From contig CM053256.1 in NCBI GenBank assembly GCA_028583405.1, positions 27,328,713-27,392,712 on the forward strand: DNA of 64,000 nt, read 5' to 3'. A model generated the notes under the pieces. The model ran no database searches, had not been told where the DNA came from, and saw only the letters and a program-made list of their open reading frames with translations. The translations under genes were made by a program, and so were the position numbers. This document shows positions 1-11,470 of this stretch, piece after piece; the first letter of the stretch is position 1, and every line of letters begins with the position of its first letter. The DNA comes from Pogonophryne albipinna (taxonomy: Eukaryota > Chordata > Actinopteri > Perciformes > Artedidraconidae).

Positions 1-1058
1 ATTTGAGATTGAGCGACATATTTAACACTGATACTGCTAATGTGTTTGCAACCTAACTCTGCTCCAAAATACATCGGTGCCCAACATTGTTTTACTATCA
101 GCTGCAGTGGAAAATGGATTTTGTTTTTAGAATTTAATTGGTAGGGTTTGTGTTTTATACTCAGTTAGGTTTTTTTACCATCTGTAATATCTGCTTGGTG
201 TTCTTTTTGACACTAAAAAATGCCATCACCTTAAACGTCATTCTTTTCCTATTTGCCATTTTGTTAGCCCATGCGGTTATAGCCTAAAAGCTAAGTTGTA
301 AATAAGTATGTTTTAAAACTCTATGCAGGCTTCTGCCTTTTACCTGAAATGTTCGTTTTAAGAGGTGAAAAGAGAGAGAGCTAAAGACAGCACCTGAGAC
401 ACTCCAATGGAGTGGAGCAAATGGAGCCCAGCAGTATTTTTTTTGTCACTTTTGTTCCTTGTAGCACTCAGATTTGTTATCCAGATCGATGTTGTCCCAG
501 TTACTACTCCCTGCCTCTGCTGAAAGCGAAACAGCCCACCTTTAAAAAACATCGTCCATATGTATTCGCTGTAGGCAGAGGGAAAAGAGGAGAAATTGCC
601 ACTTTCCCTCTCTTTCAAATTGCCCTTCACAGTCTAATGAGTTCTGAAGGAGTTGAGCATAAAATGGAGAAGAGAAATTCACAGACCAGCAGACTGACTC
701 ATAAATAACACACCTGAGAGCAGAGCATGCAGGGGGGCGGGGGGGAGATAGGGAACCTGTAACGTCGTGGAATATATACATCAATGCACACAAAAGCAAA
801 GTCAGAATCTAAACAGTGGGAAAGAAAATGTAGAGACAGAGAGAATCAGCTTCTTTAAAAACAAATACATGTGAGTCACTTTTAGACAAATGCATGTGAT
901 GGAGAGAAAGACACAAAATGCAAACAAAATAACGTGGCCTGAGGATGTAGATTAGTCTCAAAATGATGTGTGAACATATGGAGAAGTAATCTGTAAATGC
1001 AATGTAATGTAATGTAAAACCCCTCCTACAATAATAAATAAAAAATGTGTGTAGATAC
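1..1058. other. No gene recognised; short LINE tail remnant
   Basis: I see no coding exon here. Short open frames around 360-800 on both strands overlap each other and resemble nothing I know. At 993-1016 there is a small stretch ending in repeated ATGTA units. It matches the 3' tail of the truncated LINE that ends near 31064, so it is probably a tiny relic of the same family. Confidence 0.5.
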
Positions 1059-1066
1059 GTACATAG

Positions 1067-2440
1067 CAGTGACGTGCGGTGAGGTTCATGGCTGGTGAGG
1101 CACTGACTCTTTCAGAATCAGATTTACAAATATTATATATTTTGACCTTAAAGGTGGCGGGGTAGGTAATTTTGGAGAAACCAGCTCGAGTGAGCTAGAA
1201 TTTGAAAATACACAGCTCCTCCTCCAACACACACGAACGCGCACATGACCAATGAGGGCACGAGATAAGTTTGTGCACAGATGGAAGGCTGACAGGCAGG
1301 TTATTTTAGCCGGGCCGGCTAAAATGAGTGGTCGTGCTTTTTACAGTACTACGGCTTCCACAGATGAAATGTTTTTATGTATTTTTTGTCAAAGCACTTC
1401 AGATATTCATTGCTATCGGGATGTTAAGAGCATTCCATGGAATATAACAAAAAGTGTATATCGTGCCGGTTTCTCAAACTTACCTACCACACCTTTAATT
1501 GAAATATTCTGTTATTTTCAAAAGCTTTTTTAGTCTGATGCTTCGATTCATTTAAAACAGACCGTTCAACAAAAGGATAGCCTACCCAAAATCTAAATAT
1601 TGGATTGTTCTCTCTTAGTAAGATCCCATTTTCATTACAAATGTGGTCTTACCTTGACTTGAAGATGAAGTCCATGCTATCCTTCTGGACAACAATCTTT
1701 ATTACTTTTTTGTAAAAGTCCTCCTTATCTTCCTCTAGTTTCAAAAGTCTAGTTTGTTGTTTTCGTCTACCGTCTCTGCGTAGAATAACAGTAGCAACAA
1801 GAACCTGTGGGCTCACTTGCGCCCCCTTCAGTGCGGCAGAGGTTGTGGCTGCCTCCCCTGGTGCTTTTTTCATTGCCGTTGTATGATGAGACCAGCGATC
1901 TTAAATATCATATATACGTGAAATAAGTTATTTAGAGACTATGGATGGCGAGGATAAATGTAATAAAGGGATCTACAATCATTACATTGGTGACATACAG
2001 TGAGATGGTGCAGGCATGCGCTTAGGGCCCGCTTTCCAGCCAGTTTCTGTGGGGTGACGCATTCTGAGGTGAGGCAGAGCTCATCTGTGCCTCACCTTAC
2101 CACACAGTAACTGGCTTGAGCGCGCTCACAAAATAAGTGCCCGCGCTAAATTAGTGCCCGTGCTCCAGCCAGTTACTGTGGGCTTCTGTGAGGCAGAGCT
2201 CGTCACTGCCTCACTTCTCAATCTCATCGCTCCCCGTAGTTGTAGCGGAGCTCGGCAAATTAGCCGATTTTTACTAAAAAAAGCGATTGGAATCATACAG
2301 AAATCACATTTACAACACAGATCAGTGGACACATTTTATTATTATTGTTATTTGTATTATTATTATTATTTTTTTCCGTTACATTGGAGAATGACAAGTG
2401 AGGCTCTGCCTCACCTGCCTCCCCTGACCGCACGTCGCTG
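1067..2440 (-). mobile_element. hAT-type DNA transposon, non-autonomous or decayed
   Basis: The ends are imperfect inverted repeats: CAGTGACGTGCGGTGAGG at the left and, read inward, CAGCGACGTGCGGTCAGG at the right. The 8 bases outside each end, GTACATAG and GTACAAAA, agree at 6 of 8 positions, as expected for an aged hAT 8-bp target duplication. Two more damaged copies of the family lie at 23802-24117 and 33983-34985. The inside is too short for a full transposase, but one minus-strand exon (1653-1873) survives, which sets the orientation. Internal GAGGCAGAGCTC-type segments near 2070 and 2185 are duplicated. The family name is inferred from the ends and the TSD length. Confidence 0.75.
1653..1873 (-). 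pseudogene. Probable first coding exon of a hAT transposase
   Basis: A minus-strand frame opens with ATG at 1873 and stays open for 73 codons until an exact splice-donor context (AG then GTAAGACC) at 1651-1652. The encoded segment is basic and contains SPQVLVATVILRRDGRR followed by KQQ and DFYKKVI. The same segment is kept in the copy at 33960-34112. The 3' half and the donor are also kept, frame-damaged, near 24010-24117. I do not recognise the protein. Conservation between copies plus a donor site suggests the first coding exon of the autonomous parent element, and no downstream exon is visible here. A captured host exon is the alternative. Confidence 0.5.
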
Positions 2441-2448
2441 GTACAAAA

Positions 2449-4336
2449 TAATGGTGGCCGATGGATGCAGATTTGTTTTTTAAATTATTTTTGTGAACAG
2501 ATGGACAATCCGTAAATGTGTAATCTGTTATTGTAAAAAAACTTCCCCAAAAATGGACAAATGTGTACACTTAAAATCTAAATAAAACATATTGACACAA
2601 ATAAAAATCATAATAATACTAAAACATTATATTAAAAATGGACAAATATGTTTTAAGGATCTGCAAATAATTTCAATTAATAAAATAAAAAAATTCAATT
2701 AATGATTAAATAAAATTGATTGATTTACAAATAAATTAAAGGCATTTGTGATTAACTTTTCAACATGTACCTCTGATCAAGCATTAGGGATCCAATATGT
2801 ATGTGTGGATGAATACTGAGGACATGGTTTCGGCATTTCAAAGTAAAGCATGCAGTCTGCACTTTAAAGAGTGGCGAATAACATGCATTCTTCATTTAAT
2901 TAAGTCAATATTACAGCCAATATTATTGTGTGTGTATTGGCTCTCTTGCACACATGTTTGTATACATTTCTGTTTGAGTACAAATATATTAATTATACAT
3001 TTACCTATTAAACATTTACACATAGATGTGGTTTTGTTCACATACAGTACTGAGGCAAAGGTACCTCCATCGTGACTATTTGGTTAACATGGGAAAAAAC
3101 ACAGAACATATCTTGGTGATTTTAAAAGCTGCCTGAATAGTAACAGTCATGAGAGACAATGAAACATATAGTCCTGAAAACTAAATGATGTACAGAAAGA
3201 GACTTAATATAGTTGCAGAATTAGGTGGAAATTCCCAGTTGATCCCTTTTTATTATAATTTTGTTGGGAAAATACCGGCTCCATGCCACATTTGATAACT
3301 CAAAAATACACAGGCTATACTGAAACAAATACAGTTTTGTACAAATTCAATGAGATACAAAGTTCTGGCTATGGGCAGTGTTGATATTCAGGTGGCTGTA
3401 ATAATGTGGAGCGAGAGGAGCAGTTGCATTTAAAATCGTAACATATAAAAACAGTGGATACAGAGCAAACAGGGAGAGAATGATAGACAGGGAGCAGTGG
3501 CATTTCCATAAGTAGTTTGTCTACATGGATGCACACAAATGCATGTTCTTATGCATGAACACAAAGAGGCCGAGAGAGAGAGACAGACAGACAGAGCATG
3601 GAAATGTCTCTGCATATGCCTGGTAGTTTACATATAGCTGGAGGTGTGAGAGTCGCTGAGGCAGAGAGGCGACAGCAGGACAGACTGGAGGAGCATGTGC
3701 TGAATACAAACTCTGCAGCAAAACTTAGAAGTAAGAAGATAAGCTACAACTGAAACTGAATTGGTTTCTTTTTTTAGACGGAATACATATCTACTATTGT
3801 TTTCGAGTTTTGAAAACAGTAGAAAAACAGTTAAAAATACTTTCTAATTGTTAACAACACCTTAAGACGCTTGAATATTGCTTCACTCTTCAATGTTGCA
3901 TATGCCATGATTATAAAGAGAACTGAACAACTTGAACGAGAAGAAAGTGTGTCAAGAATTTGTTAAAAGTTTCTGTTTTTGGTCATTTTACAATGAGAAG
4001 GGGGAATTGTTTTTAGCTTGCATTACTCTGTTTTATTTCACAGAATAGTTGAATACTCAATTCTGATTGGTCAATTTGGACATTTCGGAAGTTGTTCATT
4101 CTCAATAAAAAAACACTGCTATGCTCAAGGGACTATGCGCAGTCATATCAATCCCGCAGAAAGGAGTATTTAACGTCAGATGTGGACAAAAACATTAGTT
4201 TTCATCCATCCGAAAATACCATGGATACTTTTTGAATATTAATTTGTATTAAACTGTCCCTAGTCAAGGAAAAGAAAAAGACAGCAAGAGAAGTAAAGAG
4301 GTTAAAAGACAGAGCGCTGGACGTCAAATAAATCAA
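2449..4336. other. AT-rich stretch without recognisable gene
   Basis: This is AT-rich sequence with short A/T runs. Several short frames are present, but none shows a recognisable domain or a convincing exon. The last few dozen bases lead into the minisatellite, and its first degenerate units appear at about 4337. Confidence 0.5.
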
Positions 4337-7300
4337 CAGAAGAGAGACAGGAAATAAACACTAAAGGGAACAGCAGAAGAAGACAGACAGGAAGTAAACA
4401 CTAAAGGGAACAGCAGAAGAAGACAGACAGGAAGTAAACACTAAAGGGAACAGCAGAAGAAGACAGGGAGGAAGTAAACACTAAAGGGAATAGCAGAAGA
4501 AGACAGGCAGGAAGTAAACACTAAAGGGAACAGCAGAAGAAGACAGGCAGGAAGTAAACACAAAAGGGAACAGCAGAAGAAGATAGACAGGAAGTAAACA
4601 CTAAAAGGAACAGCAGAAGAAGACAGACAGGAAGTAAACACTAAAGGGAACAGCAGAAGAAGACAGGCAGGAAGTAAACACTAAAGGGAACAGCAGAAGA
4701 CAGGCAGGCAGGAAGTAAACACTAAAGGGAACAGCAGAAGAAGATAGACAGGAAGTAAACACTAAAAGGAACAGCAGAAGAAGACAGACAGGAAGTAAAC
4801 ACTAAAGGGAACAGCAGAAGAAGACAGGCAGGAAGTAAACACTAAAGGGAATAGCAGAAGAAGACAGGCAGGAAGTAAACACTAAAGGGAACAGCAGAAG
4901 AAGACAGGCAGGAAGTAAACACAAAAGGGAACAGCAGAAGAAGATAGACAGGAAGTAAACACTAAAAGGAACAGCAGAAGAAGACAGACAGGAAGTAAAC
5001 ACTAAAGGGAACAGCAGAAGAAGACAGGCAGGAAGTAAACACTAAAGGGAACAGCAGAAGAAGATAGACAGGAAGTAAACACTAAAAGGAACAGCAGAAG
5101 AAGACAGACAGGACGTAAACACAAAAGGGAACAGCAGAAGAAGACAGACAGGAAGTAAACACTAAAGGAAACAGCAGAAGAAGACAGACAGGAAGTAAAC
5201 ACTAAAGGAAACAGCAGAAGAAGACAGACAGGAAGTAAAGACTAAAGGGAACAGCAGAAGAAGACAGGCAGGAAGTAAACACTAAAGGGAACAGCAGAAG
5301 ATGACAGGTAGGAAGTAAACACTAAAGGGAACAACAGAAGAAGACAGGCAGGAAGTAAACACTAAAGGGAACAGCAGAAGAAGACATAAAGGAAGTAAAC
5401 ACTAAAGGGAACAGCAGAAGAAGACAGGCAGGAAGTAAACACTAAAGGGAACAGCAGAAGAAGACAGAAAGGAAGTAAACACTAAAGGGAACAGCAGAAG
5501 AAGACAGGCAGGAAGTAAACACTAAAGGGAACAACAGAAGAAGACAGGCAGGAAGTAAACACTAAAAGGAACAGCAGAAGACAGACAGGAAGTAAAGACT
5601 AAAGGGAACAGCAGAAGAAGACAGGCAGGAAGTAAACACTAAAGGGAACAGCAGAAGAAGACAGGTAGGAAGTAAACACTAAAGGGAACAACAGAAGAAG
5701 ACAGGCAGGAAGTAAACACTAAAGGGAACAGCAGAAGAAGACATAAAGGAAGTAAACACTAAAGGGAACAGCAGAAGAAGACAGGCAGGAAGTAAACACT
5801 AAAGGGAACAGCAGAAGAAGATAGACAGGAAGTAAACACTAAAAGGAACAGCAGAAGAAGACAGACAGGAAGTAAACACTAAAGGGAACAGCAGAAGAAG
5901 ACAGGCAGGAAGTAAACACTAAAGGGAATAGCAGAAGAAGACAGGCAGGAAGTAAACACTAAAGGGAACAGCAGAAGAAGACAGGCAGGAAGTAAACACA
6001 AAAGGGAACAGCAGAAGAAGATAGACAGGAAGTAAACACTAAAAGGAACAGCAGAAGAAGACAGACAGGAAGTAAACACTAAAGGGAACAGCAGAAGAAG
6101 ACAGGCAGGAAGTAAACACTAAAGGGAACAGCAGAAGAAGATAGACAGGAAGTAAACACTAAAAGGAACAGCAGAAGAAGACAGACAGGAAGTAAACACA
6201 AAAGGGAACAGCAGAAGAAGACAGACAGGAAGTAAACACTAAAGGAAACAGCAGAAGAAGACAGACAGGAAGTAAACACTAAAGGAAACAGCAGAAGAAG
6301 ACAGACAGGAAGTAAAGACTAAAGGGAACAGCAGAAGAAGACAGGCAGGAAGTAAACACTAAAGGGAACAGCAGAAGAAGACAGGTAGGAAGTAAACACT
6401 AAAGGGAACAACAGAAGAAGACAGGCAGGAAGTAAACACTAAAGGGAACAGCAGAAGAAGACATAAAGGAAGTAAACACTAAAGGGAATAGCAGAAGAAG
6501 ACAGGCAGGAAGTAAACACTAAAGGGAACAGCAGAAGAAGACAGAAAGGAAGTAAACACTAAAGGGAACAGCAGAAGAAGACAGGCAGGAAGTAAACACT
6601 AAAGGGAACAACAGAAGAAGACAGGCAGGAAGTAAACACTAATAAGGAACAGCAGAAGAAGACAGACAGGAAGTAAAGACTAAAGGGAACAGCAGAAGAA
6701 AGACAGGCAGGAAGTAAACACTAAAGGGAACAGCAGAAGAAGACAGGTAGGAAAGTAAACACTAAAGGGAAAACACAGAAGAAGACAGAGCAGGAAGTAA
6801 ACACTAAAGGGAACAGCAGAAGAAGACATAAAGGAAGTAAACACTAAAGGGAACAGCAGAAGAAGACAGGCAGGAAGTAAACACTAAAGGGAACAGCAGA
6901 AGAAGACATAAAGGAAGTAAACACTAAAGGGAAACAGCAGAAGAAGACAGGCAGGAAGTAAAACACTAAAGGGAACAACAGAAGAAAGACAGGCAGGAAG
7001 TAAACACTAAAGGGAACAGCAGAAGAAGACATAAAGGAAGTAAACACTCAAGGGAACAGCAGAAGAAGACAGACAGGAAGTAAACACTAAAGGGAACAGC
7101 AGAAGAAGACAGAAAGGAAGTAAACACTTAAGGAAACAGCAGCAGAAGACAGACTGGAAGTAAACACTAAAGGGAACAGCAGAAGAAGACAGACAGGAAG
7201 TAAACACTTAAGGAAACAGCAGAAGAAGACAGACTGGAAGTAAACACTAAAGGGAACAGCAGAAGAAGACAGCCAGGAAGTAAACACTATAGGGAACAGC

Positions 7301-7338
7301 AGAAGAAGACAGACAGGAAGTAAACACTATAGGGAACA
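4337..7338. repeat. 3-kb minisatellite, 40-bp unit, higher-order structure
   Basis: About 75 head-to-tail copies of a 40-bp purine-rich unit (GGAAGTAAACACTAAAGGGA then ACAGCAGAAGAAGACAGGCA). Variants at a few fixed positions (AGG/AAG, CAGGCA/TAGACA/ATAAA, CAGC/CAAC) mark units as distinct. The variant pattern at 4802-5202 recurs at 5879-6279, an offset of 1077 bp. That equals 27 units minus the 3 bases missing near 5580, so a large block was duplicated. Single-base indels build up after about 6650, so the right side is less homogenised. The G/A-rich strand is the + strand. The frames of about 66 codons on the minus strand are by-products of the repeat. Confidence 0.97.
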
Positions 7339-8202
7339 CAGCATGGGCTCTGGCAGTGTTAAAAATATGGTTAATGGGAAATAAAATGTGAACGGACTTG
7401 GGCAGTTGCAGAAAACCTCGATCAGTGCTGCCGTTATTTTAAGTTGTGTTGCTGTCACCGCAGATGCAACCATTAGTACACAGTGGTACGGACTATTTTC
7501 TTTCTAAGCAGAGGCAGTATGTACTGTAGTTCCCCACTTGGGTTGTCATAAATACACACTAGATGTAAACGGACAAACTGTTCTTGAGATGTTCTCTTAT
7601 GCAAAGTAACCTTTCTCAACCTTTGTCTGTGAACATAATCCTGGCAGCAATTATGTTTTCATCAAAATGTTCTGAGGGCTATATAAAGGATGTTTACCGT
7701 CAATCCTTGGCACAAGTCGAGTGTCTCTTTTCCAAACAAAGAAGGAGGTGATGGAACGATGTGTACTTTACAAGGTGACAAATCGATGAGTCATAGGACC
7801 GTGAGGAGAACTGATGCATTGCTTTTATAGAGGGAGTATGATGACTAATTAAATGACAGCTGGGTGAAATCAAAGCCACTGAATGAAACTCAAAAAGGTA
7901 TTTCTTAGGCAAAAGAAAGAAAATCCAGGTCTAAGGAAATGCTAGAAATTGTCACCTCAAAGATCAACTTCAATTAAACGTCAGTTTCTTTGCCGTCTTA
8001 TGATGATGTTGAGAACATTTGACAGTGACAGTCGTGGTAAACTTGTCACCAAAGAAGGATTTGTTCTTTGTTAAAGTTGTTACAACATTCCTTTTTTACA
8101 TTAAAGAACTTCCTGAATCTATTCTGTTTTAAACATATTTTCTACATCGAACAAAACACATCCCCTGTATGTTGCTGTGACAACATACACGACACAATTA
8201 AC
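7339..8202. other. No gene recognised
   Basis: This is apparently unique sequence between the minisatellite and a repeat fragment. No convincing exon, RNA gene or element end was found. Confidence 0.45.
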
Positions 8203-8500
8203 CAAGACATCATTAGGCGCTTTCACACGGAGTACTTTTACCCGCACTTTTCCCATTAGTTCCGATAGTGCCTGGGATTTTGCGTTCACACCAGAACTTT
8301 TACCCCCATTTTTAGTGCCTGCTAGAGAGGTGGGACTATCCTGGGGAGAAAAAAGTAGACATTTCTGATTGGCTGCGGGCGAATTGCAAACCACGGCCCG
8401 TAAAACTCATAAACGTTTTTTGAAGCCGCCATTGTATTTGCTGGCTTTAGCATTATTAGCATTAGCATTAGCCCCGCGCACCAACGGAGAGAGAATAACT
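8203..8500. mobile_element. Possible MITE fragment cut by the gap
   Basis: The segment starts with GGCGCTTTCACACGGAGTAC and continues with GTTCACACCAGAACTTTTAC, a style common in short fish DNA-transposon relatives. The right half is lost in the assembly gap, so neither inverted repeats nor a target duplication can be checked. Three tandem GCATTA-like units sit just before the gap. Confidence 0.3.
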
Positions 8501-9000
8501 NNNNNNNNNNNNNNNNNNNNNNNNNNNNNNNNNNNNNNNNNNNNNNNNNNNNNNNNNNNNNNNNNNNNNNNNNNNNNNNNNNNNNNNNNNNNNNNNNNNN
8601 NNNNNNNNNNNNNNNNNNNNNNNNNNNNNNNNNNNNNNNNNNNNNNNNNNNNNNNNNNNNNNNNNNNNNNNNNNNNNNNNNNNNNNNNNNNNNNNNNNNN
8701 NNNNNNNNNNNNNNNNNNNNNNNNNNNNNNNNNNNNNNNNNNNNNNNNNNNNNNNNNNNNNNNNNNNNNNNNNNNNNNNNNNNNNNNNNNNNNNNNNNNN
8801 NNNNNNNNNNNNNNNNNNNNNNNNNNNNNNNNNNNNNNNNNNNNNNNNNNNNNNNNNNNNNNNNNNNNNNNNNNNNNNNNNNNNNNNNNNNNNNNNNNNN
8901 NNNNNNNNNNNNNNNNNNNNNNNNNNNNNNNNNNNNNNNNNNNNNNNNNNNNNNNNNNNNNNNNNNNNNNNNNNNNNNNNNNNNNNNNNNNNNNNNNNNN
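8501..9000. other. Assembly gap (500 N)
   Basis: Exactly 500 unknown bases, a conventional placeholder length, so the true distance is unknown. The right edge resumes just before a run of about 14 C (9031-9044). All long frames crossing this stretch are artefacts. Confidence 0.99.
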
Positions 9001-9602
9001 GCTCTCCAGGGTGAGAGCATACCAGGGGAACCCCCCCCCCCCCCTCTCTAGTTTGCTCCCTCTCTGCCAGTGTTTTTATGCTCGAAACAGGACAGAAAAA
9101 CCTAAAGACACCTCCTCCATACCCATATTTGTGGAAACTGGGCATGGCCTCTAGTGTGCAGGACTTGCAAAATATTATTCTCGGCTATCGCAGAAACACC
9201 TTTTTGGGGCCTCAGTCTTTCTCCAAAAAGTCAGGAGCCTGACCCTGTGTACTGCTGTGAGGGAAGAAGGAAGAAACTGTCTCCCCTCCCTTATCAGTGA
9301 CACCCATAAATCATAATAGGTCTTACACTCAAACCACTTTGTTTATACTGTAAATATAGAAAATCATAAAAAATGAAGCATTTTCATTTTGGGTTATACA
9401 AGAATATAATTGATTATATTGATTATAACTAACTTTCGTTTAAGTATTCAACCTAATATGGAGATCTCAACAAAACCGAATGAGGATATAGGAGTAAAAT
9501 GACTTCCCTCTTATGATTGTTGATTGATTGTTTTCTCCTCTACTGTGTGGCTTCTGCCTCCTGGTTCGGGACCCACTGATGACATCACGGAGGCCCCAGA
9601 GT
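9001..9602. other. No gene recognised; poly-C run
   Basis: Post-gap sequence with a C homopolymer at 9031-9044 and otherwise ordinary AT-rich sequence. No exon or element end is recognised. Confidence 0.45.
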
Positions 9603-9735
9603 AGGGATGGGTATCGTTTGAAATATTCCGATTCTGATTCCGGTTCTGCTTATCGATTCCAGTTCTTATCGATTCCCCTTTTCGATTCCAAAATTGTAAA
9701 AGAAAATCGGTTCCCAACCCTATCCCAGAGTCGAT
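9603..9735. repeat. TATCGATTCC-rich dispersed repeat fragment
   Basis: Starts GGGATGGGTATCG and carries repeated variants of CGATTCC and CGATTCTGATTCC. This looks like the terminal part of a dispersed fish DNA repeat. No matching opposite end was found nearby, so the class is not assigned. Confidence 0.4.
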
Positions 9736-10364
9736 GAAAAGATGTAGCACCACTTTACTCGGAGTTACACAGATGTTTATATTCAAACCACAACTTATAT
9801 AACTTTTTACATTTTCATTCCACTATTATTTATTACTTGAATATGGAGCCATTACTACTGTGCAATATCCAGAAAAGTAATATCCCATCTTTCTGTTTTA
9901 ATTTAACTGTCACAGCAAGTGCTTTTTTGTACCTTGTGAAATGACAATCAAAGGAATTCTTCCAAAGTAAAGGGAACGCAACGTGAAGTCGGAGGTGCGT
10001 AGATTAAACAGGAAGGGGGAGAGGAAGGTCCCTTGGGGGGGGGGGGGGCTTGTTGTTCATCACAGTTCTTGACACGCAGTAGCACAGTCTTACAATCTGT
10101 AGCCTGCACGTCAGGTCATCTGTTATCCAGGACGCAAGTGGAGGTAAGCCTGATCTTGTCTCCTAACAGCAGAGGCTGGATGCTGTTAGAGGAATGGATG
10201 AATCTCAGAACATGATGTTCACTGTGTCCAGACCCTCAATATCCTCACCAGTGTGCTCAGTCAGTTCTCCCAGCCCCTCTATAGCTGCATTCCAAGTCTC
10301 TTATTTGTAATTTCCTCTCTCCTCGCTCTAATCAGAAATTGTTCTGGTGCGCCACCTAAAGCCC
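9736..10364. other. No gene recognised; poly-G run
   Basis: AT-rich sequence followed by a moderately GC stretch with a G homopolymer near 10036-10048. No coding exon is supported. Confidence 0.45.
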
Positions 10365-10703
10365 CTGTCACACTGTCCCGAAATTGACACCCGATGGACA
10401 CACGAATATGGAATTGTGAATTTTGCACGAAGATGGCCCCGAACCACACACGAAGGCAACATTTACATTACATTTAAGACATACAGCTGCAACGAAAGTA
10501 ACAAAAATAATTATGTTAAAGTACTATGATACTGTACTGATATTTTCAGACTTTGTTCTTTACTTTTTCCGTCTTTATATGTAGAAGATATTAAGTTTTC
10601 TCCGTAATGTTGTTTCCATCGCAACAACAACTTCCTGTCAACTCGCCTTCAAAATAATATATTATATCCTTTTCAGTTTCACAGAACACAAATTGGGTTA
10701 TTT
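10365..10703. mobile_element. Older repeat interrupted by a hAT insertion (left part)
   Basis: Bases 10461-10703 match, in reverse orientation, the stretch about 20457-20560. They share ACATTTAAGACATA, GCAACGAAAGTAACAAAAA and TTCACAGAACACAAATT. The matching copy near 20457 reads straight through the point where the element at 10704-12848 is inserted here. This is therefore pre-existing repeat that served as target. Its start near 10365 (CCCCTGTCACACTGTCCCGA) may be a separate element end, since GATGGACACACGA reappears at 12900. Confidence 0.6.
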
Positions 10704-10978
10704 CATGGGCGTAGGAAGCATCCTGAATGTGGGGGGGGACATTTTTAACGGGTGGGGGTCCTCCCCCACGAAAAAAAAATAGATTTCCGGTATTCTGGAT
10801 ACTAAACCTTGAGTTTATGTTCTAAAACATAATATTTGCATTTTGTATCATATGTTGACGCCGGGCTGTGTTTCAAAGCACTTGACTACACTCTCTGCCA
10901 TTGTGTGTAAATAAATTACAATGATTTGAGGGTGCATTGTGGATTCACAGTTTGAAAGTGAGCATAGCCTATGATGTA

Positions 10979-11470
10979 TGGAGTCAGATCAGTCTCAATA
11001 TTAATAAATGCACACAAGGATTCACAAATGTATTTCTGGATTTATATATAAATGACTCTCTCCACAAAAATATTTTCCAATGCACACAAAAATATTTATT
11101 GTTGTATATACTGTAAATGTAAAAAAATCCACAGATAAAAAAAGTTTCACAAATATTGGTATATTTCTGACATATAAATATTTCTTGTTTTAAGTAATGT
11201 AAAAGAAAACCCCAATTAGTTATAATTTCCATAGTTTCCTGTTAAAAAAATATGCATTTGTCATTTCCGTCAGGGAAGTTTCAAAAAAACAAAACACAAA
11301 TGCGAAGGTTCACAAGAAAAGCAGTTTAAATGCCCATTTTTTGTACATTTATATACAACAATAAATATTTGTGAGTGCATTGAGAGATATTGTTGTGGAG
11401 AGTCATTTATATATAAATCGCAAAATACATTTGTGAATCCTTTATTAATATTGAGACTGATCTGACTCTA
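10979..11470. mobile_element. Palindromic MITE nested in the hAT element
   Basis: The two ends are near-perfect inverses: GAGTCAGATCAGTCTCAATA at the left, its complement finishing ATCTGACTC at the right. Inner segments also pair, for example the TTATATATAAATGACTCTC and TTGTTGTATATA blocks with their complements. A TA dinucleotide lies outside each end (10977-10978 and 11471-11472), which would fit a Tc1/mariner-type target. The arms extend for well over 100 bases, so the RNA or single strand would form a long hairpin. Class is inferred; no coding sequence is present. Confidence 0.6.

Noticed and set aside
358..799. Overlapping frames on both strands near the left edge
   Set aside because: No recognisable domain, no splice structure, and mutual overlap. 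Treated as chance.
4441..7287. A series of 66-67 codon minus-strand frames (MFTSCLSSSAVPFSVYF...)
   Set aside because: They are by-products of the 40-bp minisatellite. The unit is not a multiple of three and the frames recur with the repeat, with no start, splice or domain logic.
4337..7338. CRISPR-like array
   Set aside because: Units are contiguous 40-bp repeats with no unique spacers, in a vertebrate genome.
8322..9154. Frames of 225-261 codons on both strands
   Set aside because: They consist almost entirely of unknown residues across the 500-N gap.
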